The notes below the pieces were generated by a model, which had not been told where the DNA came from, made no database searches, and saw nothing but the letters and a program-made list of their open reading frames with translations. DNA of 64,000 nucleotides from Saxidomus purpurata (lineage: Eukaryota; Mollusca; Bivalvia; Venerida; Veneridae): contig JAFMSR010000002.1 of NCBI GenBank assembly GCA_022818135.1, positions 27,306,598-27,370,597 of the forward strand, given 5' to 3'. Positions 25,401-40,400 of the stretch are shown one piece after another (the first letter of the stretch is position 1; each line of letters begins with the position of its first letter). A program made the position numbers and the translations under genes.

Positions 25401-28400
25401 TACAGAAAACACAGAAATATATATTCTGAAACACTCGTTCTATATAGTACAATAGTGAAAAAAAACAAAACATTTGGTGAATATTGTTGTTCAGGATTTT
25501 TCACTGTTGAAATTAGTTTAACAATAGTATGGTAGTGTTGAAAAACAATTCAAATACACTCAAATAACACAATGGATATGTATGTTACACAATACTGAAA
25601 GTATGGGTATGGTGGAAGTTTTAACAATAGTTTTTCATAGAACACTTATTACAACACTCAGGGTTAGGAATACTGGCATACTCTTGTCAATTAGGTCAGT
25701 ACCTATAAAATCCAATTTAAATAATTTCATAACAAGTTAGAACTTTAGCTTAAAAGTACATTATTTCATTCAGTTAATTTCAATATAATTTTAGAACACC
25801 AGTGTTGCCTGCCAAAGAATCTGTGCCAACTGTGTGATTGTTACATTCTGAAAGTAAGTCTTTTTTCTTGTGGTCCAAGGCCCATTTCAAAGGTATTTCA
25901 ATCATTTACATGCCAGCAGTTTATCTAACTATCATTCCTGGGAAGGACCAGTACTACCTTACTACTTAAGAAACTACCAAACTACCAACTTTCTCATGTA
26001 AAGTGACACAGTTGGAAGTGTGGCTGAAGCCCAAAATGCAGAAACAGACGTCAAACAGATTTCTGAACCATTCCCAACAGCTCTTCACAGGTAACTGGCA
26101 ACTTTTCTATACAATCAAGTGTTGTGGGTAGCAAATGACCAGGAAGAAAAATGTATTTTGTCACAGCTCTAAACATCAAGGTATGAAACAGTAGTAGGTT
26201 TGAGCAAGATTCCATCTCTGACAAGGGTCCAACCCACGACTGCTTTCTATTTGGCTGTCATATTTTACCCCAATACATGGGTGACCCTGGTCAGCTGCCT
26301 TTCTTTGTCTCTTACCAATATCAACAAAACCTCTTAACTAGTCCCACCTATGTTCAGTTGATCAGGTATCTATGTATTATGAAGTTTTTGAGCTTTTGCA
26401 AGCAACATGTAAGTTTAATACATTAGATTCTAGATTTATTTAGTTATTAGCTTTATTCTGTAGCATGCAAAACTACCTCCAGCAACTCCCCGATATAAAG
26501 AAGCTATCGGTTTATAACATGAATGCTGCATAAAGAAAATTAGTCTTAAATGCTAATTTATTATTGAAGTACTAGAAAAATCATTCCTGCTAAACAATCT
26601 ACGGCAAGATTTGACAACTCTGTAACTGACAAACCCCTGTAGCCTGCTGACTAAAATGGTTCTGACTTTGCGACAAGTGTAGATCATGATCAAGACTGCA
26701 CACCATTCTGTGCAGTTTGATCTGACCTGCATCGTTCACTATTTAGTCAGTAAATTTTCAGTGAGGACCCATTGAACGATTAATGGTGCGCTGGACAAGT
26801 CCATTTTAGAACTTAGCATGGTAAAGTTTATGTAAATGTTCAAAAACATCTCTGGCGTCTACAGTCTGTATGATGCCTAAAAGAACAGACAGTTATAAAC
26901 TGGTAAAATTGACTACGCCACTTCAAAAATATATAATTTAAAGTGCAAAGTAAAATTGAAACACCATTAAAAATATTGATCGGTGAAACAGTCGTAAGTC
27001 ACACAGTGAGCGCCACACATAAAAAAGTCCTTGTAAAAATTGTTTGATAATGTATAAATGTGAACATAGTATATACACATTAAAAATAATATATGCTGAA
27101 AATGACTATAGGGATGGTCGACACATCTTGATCTGCACCATGCCAGCTGATCAAGATCTCCACAGTGTCATAATCAATAAATTTCAGTGAGCACCCCAGC
27201 ATTGTCCAAACTGAAACATGGACCAGTCCATTTTATATATATCTAACCAGATAAGGGTCGAGTCTATATCTCTGTACCCATTGCAGACCATGATCTGAGC
27301 CTTCACAGCCACTCATTCTGATCATAGTCTACACTGTTAGCAATTTGAATGTTAAATTCTCAGGAAGCACTAGTAAATAGTCACACTGACAGAAGGTAAA
27401 GTTCATCTTAGACATTTAGCATGGGTAAGAGAAAAAAGAACAAGGGTACATTTAGACAGCTAAACGACTTCATTTTTAACTTGACTACAACATTTCTAAT
27501 ATCTGCCAATGAAACTGTTTATTTCATTTCTCGTACTTTGATCTCCAAAACTCACAATGAATTTTGCATACATGTACTATGACTATCCCGAGATTAAAAC
27601 ATGTACTTTCATACTTGAAAACTGATACATCCATTGAATATCAATCTAACCATAATACCTATTATATAAGAAACATGAAATCTCTTACCATTTAATATCT
27701 CACTCATGATTTTGCTTGAATCTTAAAGAACAAAGAACTAAATACTAGTAAAAATATAAGATAATTGAAAATGTAAAGCATAGGTCAAAGTTTTTTGCCT
27801 GAAGCAAAACTATATTGGCTAATTTACAAAAATTGAAAAAATTAAATCCAACAAAAATCTTAGCATCTGTAAAAGTAGTAAACAATTACTGAATACTGAA
27901 ACTATCAAATAATTTTGTTAACAGCAAATAAACAACCTGAACAAATTCAACTGAATTTGAATTGATATTAACTTGACATTTTAACTAAACTGAGTGCCAT
28001 TTGAGGCAAGATAAAACTACCAAATATTAGATTTCTGGAATTTGTACTTGAAAGGACCGGGATTAACAAGTTGAATGAAACAATACCAGAACTGTCACTG
28101 TAGGACTGGTGACATATGCTCTTAAAGTGTGGCCTAGACATCAACATATAGCCCTGACCTTTTAAAGAGGACCAACCGTTTGAGAACTAAACACTTCCTC
28201 AAAGTGATGTACATTTCTGTGAAATCTAGCTAAAACATCTCATTTACTACAGATATACAATGTGACACCAAAAATGCTATGTAATCTATACTGGGGGATT
28301 TGACCACTGTTTGTGACCACGAGCTTTCAGCCTAGGACCTGAGAGTTGTATACAGTACACCTTCTGTGGTGCTCTGCATTTCTGTGAAGTTTTACTTCTC

Positions 28401-31400
28401 ATTAACCTAACAGCAGAAACAGGATCTGAACTGTTTGGAGTAATTTTTCTTCTGGTATTTTCCAGTAACATAAATCAGCCAATTAAAATCAAAAAACATG
28501 GGCCTAATACTCTGACGACATACAAGATAGTTCAATAAACATTTACTGATGTAACTGACTCTCAACATGAAACAGGAATTCTTTACTGGGGATGACTAAT
28601 GTTATTTAGTTCCGACTTAAAAATATTTCATTTCTGCTCAGAAACTAGATATACTAGTGTTATGAATGTTTACCTACTTTGGAGACATTACAGCATAAAG
28701 AGCTGTTAATTCTTAAAAATAAAAGTTGTGACTACTAAGACAACAAAACTCACAAAGGTCATAAAATAATGAACCAGTGCCAGGCTGTGTGACTTTCATT
28801 TCCAAATGGTCATCTGAAAATTATCCTGATGACAACAATTTTCCCACATGTCAAAGCTGCGCAGAATTAACTGACAACATATAGAACACTTAATGTGAAA
28901 AGTTCATCATCGAGAAAAAAAGACCCAACTAGGTGTAATGTTTTTTGTTAAGTTGTTTACAAATGAGCAGTTCACCTAACCATTGTTCCTGTAGTATCCT
29001 AACCTTCATAAGAAACTTACAAATTTTTAAAATAAAAGAGACATGGTTGGAAGCGAAGCTTAAATGCATCCAGTATGAAGTGCACATACAAGATAATCAC
29101 ATGGAGGCAAACACTTTAACAATTTCAAGACATACTACAATAATTGTTTGTAACAATACCTCTTGCATTATGTAGGTAGAAAAACACCTTGCCTGGACTG
29201 GTTCATTTTACAACAATGTTACAAATGACAAGAAAAGAAGGTACCAAGGATTGAAAAAGGAAATAACACCTAAAGCCATGTGAGATCAAATACCTCCGAG
29301 TATGATAACTCTTTCACTGGTACCACGGGGTGTGATGGTAGTGATCTTTTTAACAGTTTTCCAGGTAACCCCATCCTCGGAAACTTGAAATATTTCCTCA
29401 ATCTCTGTGACTGATTCGGATATTTCATCCTCGCCAGTTTCTGCGGGACCATCAACAGCACTGTCAGTGACATCTAGCTGTTTGTTGTCAGTGTCTTCTT
29501 CAGGCTTTTTTGTTTCACCAGCATCATCAGGATGTGCAGATTCATCAATCGCATCCTTTGGTGCTTCAGGCACAGAAGCCTCTTGTAAAGCCTCAGCTTC
29601 AATAGCTTCCTTTATTTTATCTTCCATCGCTTCTGATTGGTCTGATTAGGTGAGCATGATTGGAAATAATTTCAAATGTGAAGAACTTACATACATGTAA
29701 AACAAAGCTACCTGTAGAATATTAAGAATTTTCTCTCTCGCTTAAATCCAAAATTCAATTCTGATCCAAAAATATTTAATTCTTTAATTCTGGTAAATAA
29801 AGAACAGACCCCACTGAAGATTTCTTCTAGTGTTACATTACAAAACATCTATTTTTTTTTAAATTTAAAATGGACAAGAGAAAAATGAACACTTGCTTAA
29901 AGTCAAATCATGCTTGTTATGCTTTACCTATCCATGTATCAGTGTAAAGGAAATGTTCTGACTCTTTAAAAGACTGTATCAGTAAAGAGCATGGGTCAAG
30001 TAAATGGAAGATAAAGGCATGGACAGATTGCCAACAATTCTATAGAATTTAACATGTTTTAAATCATCAAATATTCAGACATCGAATGCAAACACAGACT
30101 AGATACAGTTGCTTTGAATTTATATATTGTAAGTACCTGAATTGGTAAAAAATACTAAATATAAATACAATTCAACAAAGGCTACACACCAATAATAAAT
30201 CGCCATCAAACTAATAGTTTTGTATTTAAGACATTCAAAAGACATGTATTTGAAAACAGAAAACAAATGATTAAAAAGAAGACTTTATAAAAATCCTTAA
30301 TAAAATGAACGAGTAATTTAAAATATGCGTATACAAATTGTGCAGATAACACATAACAAAATTCACTACTTATTTTGATTATGAAATCTTGCAACAACAT
30401 CAAGTTCCACAAAGCAGCACTTCAAAATGGTGGATGGTAAAACACATGAATATAGGTTTTTCAATAACTTAACTTGTATTAATGTAACTGGGGCTGATAT
30501 TGTATACACAAAGAGTAACTTCTAAAATGGCCAACATTCACACTGCTTGCATATAAAATTTAAATGTAGCTAAAAACTGGAGTCAAATTTTGCACTGGAG
30601 CATAATAATGAGAAAGGTTGCTGCTAGAAATGATACCAAGCAGGCTGGGGAAAATTTGCAATGACAATCACTTCTGATTTTCCACTTTTAATCTCTTGAG
30701 CAGCACAGAAAAATTGTAAAAACTTAAAAGGTTCAATACAGGTATCCAATTGTATAAATGCATTTATTTTTGACAGTAAAATAAATGATTACAGGTACAT
30801 TCACTTTTTACAGGAAACAAATGAAAATATGATTATGTTAGGTGACTTCAACAAATGAGTTATTGAACAATAAACAATGGCTGAAAACTTTAAAGCAGAA
30901 AGCAAAATGTTCAAGCTTTGGAATTAAGCTTTAGAGAAAGAAAACTAAGAAATGTTAAGGACCATAAAGCTGCCCCTGTTTTGTAAAACTTTACAGAGAT
31001 ATATACACTGAAGCCATCAGGAATAGTCAAGATGAAGTTACTGAAGTAGCGTTAGCACCGTAACAGGCAGTTACTAATGGATCTACATGTATAAGCAGAG
31101 AAGAAAACAATCGTTTTCACTGATTAAATCTACTGCAAAGCTAATTATCCAACAGAAAAACAGTTTTGCTTTAAGCTAACGTATATACAGAATACAAATC
31201 AAGCACAGCTTTGCCCTAACCTAATTTATTCCATAAAACTATCTTAACTAAGTTCTTCAGCAGTAAGACTGAACAATGACCATGTAACTGCTTAGATTCT
31301 GTAACCATTATAGTTTACCCCTGGTTAGAGTTACTGTAAACAACAGGTTAGTAGTACCCACGCACGAAAGGAACCGTAACGGTGGGTCTTGGCTCCCAAA

Positions 31401-34400
31401 ATTGGATGACCAAAATTATTTCTATCAAAAAGCATTACAAGTCCCTATACAAAACGAAGTTCAAAACGAAAAAACAACATGGCAGGTGTTAATGATCTTG
31501 TCACTTAACCGGTATCAAGCGTCTATTAACAAAGAAGTGTTAAAACAATACGGCTTACTGGATTTTTCAAGGCCCGTTATTCACAAGCTGACCTCTTTGT
31601 TTGTTAGACAATAACTTCTAAATCGTGTGAATTAATATTTGTTTGCGCATCTTTGATTGCAGGCTTACCTGAACTTAAATAAACAATTACAAAACTTATG
31701 TTTGTTTTAACAAAACAGTACTTTCACTTTAGCCATCATTTTCGGAAAATGAATGACTTTCGTTTTCAATAGCAAATATTTACGTAAGAATTTCTTTTAT
31801 ATATTTAATTTCATATTATTTTACATAGAATAGTTATTTTCTACAATTTAACCTCTCATTTCATAAAAACATGATGCGTGCAAACATCAATATGCTTTAA
31901 TTTAGTCAGGTGGGTGGGGTACTCGCGTTATGTACGCGTTATGCAAGAAAACAGTGGCCGATGATCAGACCGCGTTATAAAGAGTCTCACTTATAACGCG
32001 GTCTGACCAGTTGGACCCCGACTACCGCGTTATAACGGGGTTGCAGTGTACTGTTTACCCTAGGTTAATTGTACTGCTTACTACAGGCTATTGCTACTGC
32101 ATATCATGGGTTAGTGATACTATAATCCAAGTTTAATTGTCATAAGTAAGTGGTGTTTCTTGCCATAGATCAAAGGCATGTTTTACTAAAAGTGAATCTA
32201 TTTCTGATATAGGTTCAAACCTAGGGGTGATAACTTCAAATTCATTCTCCTCTCCAACTATTTGAACATACAGGGGACTAAACTCTTAACTGGCTCAACA
32301 ACCATAAGAAATCTTGCAGTACCTACATTGGTATTTAAATCACTTGTCATGCAGAAAAGAAATTATTGATAATACATAACTGAAATGTTCAGAAATTTGT
32401 GCAAACCGTAAAAACAGTTATTTTAATATAATCTTAATCACTTGGATATATCTGCATGCCCATTACTGGCTTAGTTGCTTGGATACACCACATTTAGTGA
32501 GAAAAAAAATACATTGGATTTTACTTTTAACTGTACCTATAAAACAGAAACAAAAAAATCCCATTAAAAAAGCTTAGATGGTGTGTATGCACACAAAATG
32601 CATTGTTAATACATCGATTATTAAATTCTTGTCTCAAGAGCATAGAAACAGTTAGTGAGAAACCAGCAATAGTTCATAGGTCAGGGCATGCTGCAAGGAA
32701 ACTCCCTCTAACTACAATATTCTTAACTAGCAAAATACAAGATTTAAAAAAAAAATGGAGAAAAAAACGTTATCTCAATATGAAATAACAAAAAAAATTA
32801 ACTAAAAACGTTTTCATTATGTTAACATCTTATTCAGCAGTTTTTTTTAAATATAAGTAAACATCTAACTGCTTGGAGAGTGGTGCAAGGTGAAATTTGC
32901 AGGGTTGTGAGATTATAGCAGGAACTATCAAGTTTAACTGGAGATAAAACTGATGTTAAGGTTCTTGTATTTTGTCAGCCAGGTGTGAGAAACAGTGGAA
33001 GTATATAAAGTCCGTGTTATTAAGAAAAGACAAATCTATCACAGCCGCAACCAGTGCATAAACAAACAGTCACACAAAAAATCACAGATCAAACCTTATA
33101 CAACACTTGTTACATGTGGTGCAATAGAGAATTTGTGAATACCTGGGACTATTTTCTCCACGGGGCTGGGAGGTGGGGTGCGCGCACCCTCTTCATCATC
33201 TGTAAGCACGTAAAGAACCAACGCTTACACAATAAACAAGATTTAAAATGTCATGCATGAAGTCTGTGAAAATATACATTCTGCAAGACACAGGGCTCCT
33301 TCGTCTTGATGTCTCTTCAGCAAGTGTAAAATACTTAACCAAACAAAGAACTGTGTCTGCGTAAAAGCATCTATCATAATTTTGTAAATTCCACAACAAC
33401 TGTTTACTAGAAAGCTCTGTAACTGGATTAGTAATGTCCCTCGCCATTCCTGTTTAAAGCACATCAAACTGCATAATGCCACATCAATGCAAATGTTTTT
33501 TTAATTTTCTATACCTAATTCACTAGTTTTAACAGTGTCCAAAATGTACAACATACTGTCCTTTCTTCAGGCACAGTTGCATACCCATTTCCTATGGTTG
33601 TTTTTCACCCACATTAAACATAAGTATAATGGTATTATCATCTTATTAATTTATCTTAATTTATCTTAATTAAATTGACAAGTGGTTTAAACAGGTCTTT
33701 CAGAAGCTATTACTTCTGTTTTTCTGTGCTACTGCAATTTTATTATCAACATCAAGGAACCCTGTTTTCTTTGAAAATTTCAACTAGTTTAAAAGCTATT
33801 TAAAAGGTCACATAACAAAAATGAAATCTTGTGAAAAAAACTTCATTCTGGAACATTCTTTTATAAATTCTATTAATTTTAAAAACTTTGAATTAAAGAC
33901 AAACAGAAGAGCTAGAATTCAGATTTCCTACATCTCTTTTACAATACAAGCACAGTATAATTTTGTAACAGAGACTCTTTAAAAACTGACAAAGTCAGAA
34001 ATGCGTCTCTTACACTGGTTAGAGTAAAGCAGAATACTAGCTTACAAAAACTTCAATATAAATCTGATTTTCGTGCAATACATCGGCAAATGTCATGAAA
34101 AACATAAACCTCTGCCAGTTGCAAACTGTGTTTTGAAAGAATGTTACGAAAGTCTTGAATTAATTCTTGCCCTAGTGACAGCAAGTGATCTCTCTCTGCA
34201 ACTTTAGCTGACCATGCAGTCTAATCATGATCTGCACTGTTCACTATTCAGTGAGTTAATTTTCAATTAGAACCCCTCTGAACTATCAATGGTACTGTCT
34301 AAATTGATAAAACAGACAAGTTCATTCCTTAAAATCAGAGGGGTAACAGTTAAAGATCTAAAGTCTGAATTCTAGCTGTCCTTTTATCTCAAACATGCTA

Positions 34401-37400
34401 AGTGCAATTAACAGCATTCAATTAAAGTATGTGCTCAAGTAACACTAAATATAAACAGTGAAAATAATATATGAAAAGCAAAATAATGCTTCTATGAACA
34501 GTTGAAAAAGCATCAATTAATGTTATAAACTGAAAATGTCATGCTGAAAAACAATCACATTAAGATGGTTACATGTATAAGTGAACTGAAAATCTTCTGC
34601 TGCAATGCTGTTCATACAACACACTGGAACTGAAACATGTAAGTGGTTACAGACTGTTAATAATCATTCCATATATAAAGTAATATGACAAACAAAGCTC
34701 CATAAGGATTAGAAACTGTGCTGAGTAACATGTTGACGATACACATGCATGCATCTTGTGTCGACATTTACCTTCCGATGGTCTTAACTCAATGGCATCA
34801 ACTGATGACTCCATTGGTTGGTCAACAGAAGATTCAAGAACAGGTTGCTCCTGCGCAACCTGGGGCTCAACCTCATTTAAGGGAGCTTCTGGGGCCTTTT
34901 TTAATTCAACCTCAACCCCAAAGGCTTCAAGTCTAGCTAAACTATCATCATCTCTTTTCTTCTGTTCCTGAATAACGGCATCTTCTCCCACTGAGGCAGT
35001 ATCGTCAAGTTCTAAAAATGGCGAAACATTTACGTAACACCTTTATACACTGTTTTATACTAAACCACAACAGATGCTAGAAACACAGGTGAGATATTGT
35101 TTGAAACCAACATTACTGTTAAATTTTTTGCCTAAAACTAATCTGAAATCTTGTTTCCGATTGGTCATTTTTCAAAATAAACATAATTCCAACCAATCAG
35201 AAATCTGGTCTCAGAGAAGCTTAATGTTATCCTCTAGCATCCAGTGTGTGCTGCATAGTACAAATTTATACAAGACATACAAAATGTAGGTATAAATATT
35301 TGTACATGTATAATATATGCAAAGTGCTATGTTTCTTAAGCAGTACCCATAAAATATTCTGATATTTTAAATAATACAGTTCTTGAAGTGTTGTTTCTTT
35401 ACTCTGCTGAGTAATGCTGAGTAAATAATAATGCTGAAAGCATTTTACTGCATTTGAGTAAAGTATCTTGAACGCAGCACATCTTTCAGGTCTAGTTTTT
35501 GCCATCTCTTTTAGAGTAAGAGTAAAATCTTTTCACATAGAAATCTGCATATACAACTATAGTTAAGGAATGAGCAAAAAACGAAATACATCAGAAAGAT
35601 TTGTCCAAAGAAATATCTAGAAAATATGGAAGATAGAGAACATTACTATTTTTAAATACCCTGTTTAACAGAATCATTATTTATTTCAATGTTTTCTCTT
35701 TTTAAAATATCTTTTTAAAATCTGCTTAACAAAAGCATAAATTGCATTTTTTTAAAAAACATTTAGTACATGTACTGGTTTTCTCTGAATCACATTTTGA
35801 CTGACTCAAAGAATTTCACTTCTAGTTTGCTCATGCCTTTAACTTATTGTCTTGTATTCAGCCACCATATTTTAGCTTAAGCCATCATCACTTAGCTTCA
35901 CTTACTTTCAGTATTAAAACACTAAATCTACTTAAGTGTATTACTATGATACTGAAAACAAATGTATAAAATAATTTGATTCAATGGCATATATGACACA
36001 ATAGAAGCACACTCAAACCTGCACCTTAACCTATTAACATGAGCAACACTGCATGAAAACCAACCCTCAGGTTCTGCAGACAGCATGGGTTCAGATCAGC
36101 CTGTCTTGAACATGCATCTATACAGTCAGATCTGGACCCATACTCTCCTATCTTTCTCTCCTCAAGGGCCTGTTCCAACAGTATTTCAGTTATTTACAGA
36201 CAGGCAGTTTATCTAACTACTGTTTCTGGGAAGGACCTGTACTAGATACCTATCCTCCATAAGAAATGGTCATCTGTCTAAAATAAAAGAGTCTGGTGGA
36301 AGCATGCTCAAACCCATAACCCTCATAGAGAAAGAGGTTTAAAGCTTTTTAGTTGTGACCGAAATCACTCAATTCTGTTATTATGTCTGTCCCATTGAAC
36401 TTAATTGACAAAACAGAATTTATATCTGTGTGATTTTTTCAAAGTGAACTTTACTGATTGACCTGAATTAAACTGTTGGTTTTCATGTAGCAAGACTCAT
36501 TACAATTCAGCTAATAATTTCATTAACAAAATTTTATCTAACATCTGATATTCTGTTATATATTACAGGGTACATACAATAACATCATTCTGGTAACTAT
36601 AGTTTTTGGTTATAATATACTATAATATACCAACGGTATACAAGTGTTAAATGTTACTATGGAAGTTGTCTTTTCATATATGAAAATGGTTATTTAGTTG
36701 ACATTTAGATGGCAGCATGGTGGCTTTCTCAATGACACAAGGTTACAACAGGACAAACTGTTAAACAACAACAGGATATACAACATCTTAATACAGATCA
36801 GATTCAGTGTACAATGCAAAAAAGTTAGTGTAGCTGATTGGTTATAGAACAACAAATGGCAGGAGCAAGGTAGTTCAAGAAAGACAACTTTTCCTCTATT
36901 CACTTAACTGCCTCCCATATTAAAAGACCCACAATTTTGCCATCATAACCGCTTCTAGTAAAAGATAGTACCACATGAGAAACGGTGCCCCTTTTGCTTT
37001 TGCCAAAAATGAATTAAATGAATATTCATAGAAACAGACTATACTAGGTCCATTACTAACACCATCGAATTTTCTTTTAAATCTGGAATTGTAACAGGGG
37101 AATAAAGTTTGAAACAGGTATCTAAAACTTTACAATAGCCGTGGAGTATTTCCGTTTGGAAAACTGCTGCAGAAAAATTTAGTGAATGTCTTTGTATTTC
37201 CTTAGATTGACCTGGTTGGTCTTTTTGTCCTACTTTCGCTTAAGTGCATGTTGTAAACAGTCAGAGATAAACTTTGCACATCATTGGAAGTAAAGTTCTT
37301 CAATTATAATTAAAATTAGGCATGCTCATTCATGTACAACCTATTTACAGCCACTCTCTGTGAGACCTCTGGAAAATTACAAAGATATTTGAAATCTGGA

Positions 37401-40400
37401 GAACCTACTTTCGTTTTTGAAAAGGCAAAATATCATTTAGTAATTATTTTGTTAAACTCAAATTTTCAACACAATATGGACCCATTCAATGCAATATGTC
37501 ATATTGTTCCTTCTGAGAAGACGCCCGTTACAAATCCAAACATAAAAGAAAATTCGAACCTTCGAATGGACCTTTAAACTATGAAGACCTTTACTCATAA
37601 ATGTATTCCTTTGAAAGGCAAACAGGACAATACTTGTGTCACACTGAGTTAGATACACTCATATCATGTTGTACAAAACATGTATAAATGAATGTTTAAA
37701 TGTGCTGGTGCATAAAATACAGCAACAATTGACTTTAATGCATGAAAACCAGCATGAAAACAACAAGAAAATAGTGATAATTATCTTTAAAGGTGAAGAT
37801 CTCTTGTAGAAAAGTCCTACATTCTTGATTAAATTCAGGTATGTGTGTGCCAGGACACATGTCACAGGAATTTGAATATATATGTGCATTAATACATTCT
37901 ACAGTTTTCACTCTAAGTGATTTCTAGAATTTAAAAATATATTTCAATTATACAACAGATTCTTTAGATACAAATTTGTATTTCTTTGTCTGCCAATAAA
38001 TATCTGTCCTTTGTTAACCTTTTGAGCGTATAAAAATGTCTACAGTAATTTAATATACTCTTTTAGCAATTCCACAAAATTTACCGTCAACTAATTTTAC
38101 AAAGTTTCAGCATTTACTCCTAATCAAACTGAATTTGATCTCTTGTTACAATATACCATGCATTAGAATATTAAAACTGCAACAACAACAACAACAGGAA
38201 GTGTTAGTAAACATCCATCCCATCATGCATAGTAACAGATGGCTTCTGCAACAGTAGCCATCTTGTTTGTGTGAATACCTTCAGGCTTATCTGCGGCAAT
38301 ACGCCGTTCTCGTTCATCTTCTATTTCATCCATTCGCATAATTAGATCAATGTATGCCTCTTTCTTTCTAGTGGAAATTTCTGGTATTTCCTCCTCATCA
38401 CCAGCTGCGACTTTTCGCCGCTCATCAATAGTGGCTATCATGTCTTCAGATATTGAAATATTGTCTCCTATGTATCAGTAATATACAATAAACTTGAATG
38501 ATGCTCTCGACCAACAGCAGTTAAAGTTATAATTTTTCCCCCTTGCAATCCCATGATTCATGAAAATGACTGATGTGTGTATGAATGTACGAATTAGGCG
38601 AGAAGACGAGAACATCTGAGCCTGCCTTGATCAACTGAGCTCAAGCTGGCTGACGGCAACATCAATGTCATGGAGACGGAAAAAGATGAGATGACAGCGA
38701 CAGTTTACTAACTTCTAATCTACAGCTCACTCACTGCACAAACATATATACACTAAAGCCTTTTATTCCTTACAAAATCAAATTCATTAACATGTAATGT
38801 ACATGTAACTAAAATAATTCTACCAAAACTAAATTCTTATATCAACATTCTTGACACACACATATACAAATACCAATGACGATGAAACATGAAAAATGAA
38901 CATGGTAAACTACTAACAATGTATGAAATCTGTAAAAAAAAAATGATTTTGGATAATTTTTCATGGATTAATAATGCAAATACTCATTTTTGTCATTTCT
39001 ATCCAAACTTTAACCCCAAAACAATGTTGGAATATACAATGTGCAAAACTTTTGTCAAAAGAGATCACACTGAAAGTTTAATGCAACAATATCAGATTAT
39101 CCAAAATCATTTGTAATCATATAAAAACTACAGAAAACATTTTTCTTCAAATTAATTCATTTAAAGAGACAATATATAAAAATAATGATCTATACATGTA
39201 TGGAATGAAATAACATCAATACATTACAATCCGTTTCTTTAAACTTTCATATACAGTAAATGAGAAAATGTGATGAAGAACCTTTGGAGATAGCCAGTTA
39301 TGTGTTCAACTCTACATCTACAGCATTATATGCTTTAATTCTCAATAGCAGAACCATCAGCTGTTCAACCTTTTCATAATCCCTTAAATGATTGACATGG
39401 AGGGACAATGTACAAAACTTGCATCAGTGATATTATTAATAGAATTTTATTAAAAGAATTTTATTAAAATAAATGAAGTTTCCGTTCTTTCATTGTCTTG
39501 ATATCCAAAAGAAGGGGGTCTTAATAAATCATTAAATTATGTCTCACCTTCGGCGGGTGCTTGTGGGGCTGTTCTAATGTACCTTCTCTCTCCTTCACTC
39601 GAAATAGAACCATCGTCTTCATTCGCTGACTCTGACTCCTGAAACAATGAAAGCACAATAAAATGCACTTTAGAATTAATTTACTAATCTTCCAGTGTTT
39701 TGGCACTAACCTGCTACAGCTTTGCTTGTTACAGCACTAACCTGCTAGAGGTTTGCTTGTTACAGCACTAACCAATTAGAGCTTTACTTGTTACTGCACT
39801 AACCTTTTAGAGCTTTGCATTTTACAGCACTAACCATGTAGAGCTTTACTTATTACAACACTAACCTTTTAGAGCTTTGCTTGCTACAGCACTCACATTT
39901 CAGAGCTTTGCTTGTTACAGTACTAACATTTAAGAGCTTTGCTTGTTACAGCACTAATCTTTTAGAGCTTTGCCTGTGCATTTGATCTAAGTCATTAATA
40001 TGACGCCATTTTGCACATTGCTTGAACTATGTCGAAATATCTACGATGTTATGTTCATCAAAAATAATGTATATAACAGGACAATTAAATAATGAATTTA
40101 AGCACCACCAGTAACAGCAATGATAGGAAAAAGGAATAATAATGTATCAAAATATATCCTAACACATTTCATATGTTAATGTGTACACTGTCTTTATTGA
40201 TCCACTCTTCCCCTGCTGGCAGCAAAATATTCTATCTTTGTCACCAGTACAGATCAAGATCAGTAAGTGTGCAATAGAGCAGCCTGATCCTAATCTATAC
40301 TTGCTATGTAGTCAGTAAACCTTCGTTCATTTTATTTAGCAGGATAAAGGCTCACTTTAGTCAACAATGAATAGCAAAATATAACAGTAGACTAGAAAGA

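Larger units (their letters stand above)
25214..29293 (-). other. ANK: Intron with SINE and three GATCATGATC-family copies
   Basis: This intron holds a SINE-like copy at 25.87-26.33 kb, the GATCATGATC family at 26.64-26.84, 27.11-27.24 and 27.29-27.43 kb, and the possible alternative first exon at 27.7 kb. From 27.75 to 29.29 kb nothing is recognised. Confidence 0.55.

Noticed and set aside
31402..31614. 70-codon plus-strand open frame next to an ACCGTAACGGT palindrome
   Set aside because: The frame begins at a non-ATG codon, has no family resemblance, and lies within an ankyrin intron.
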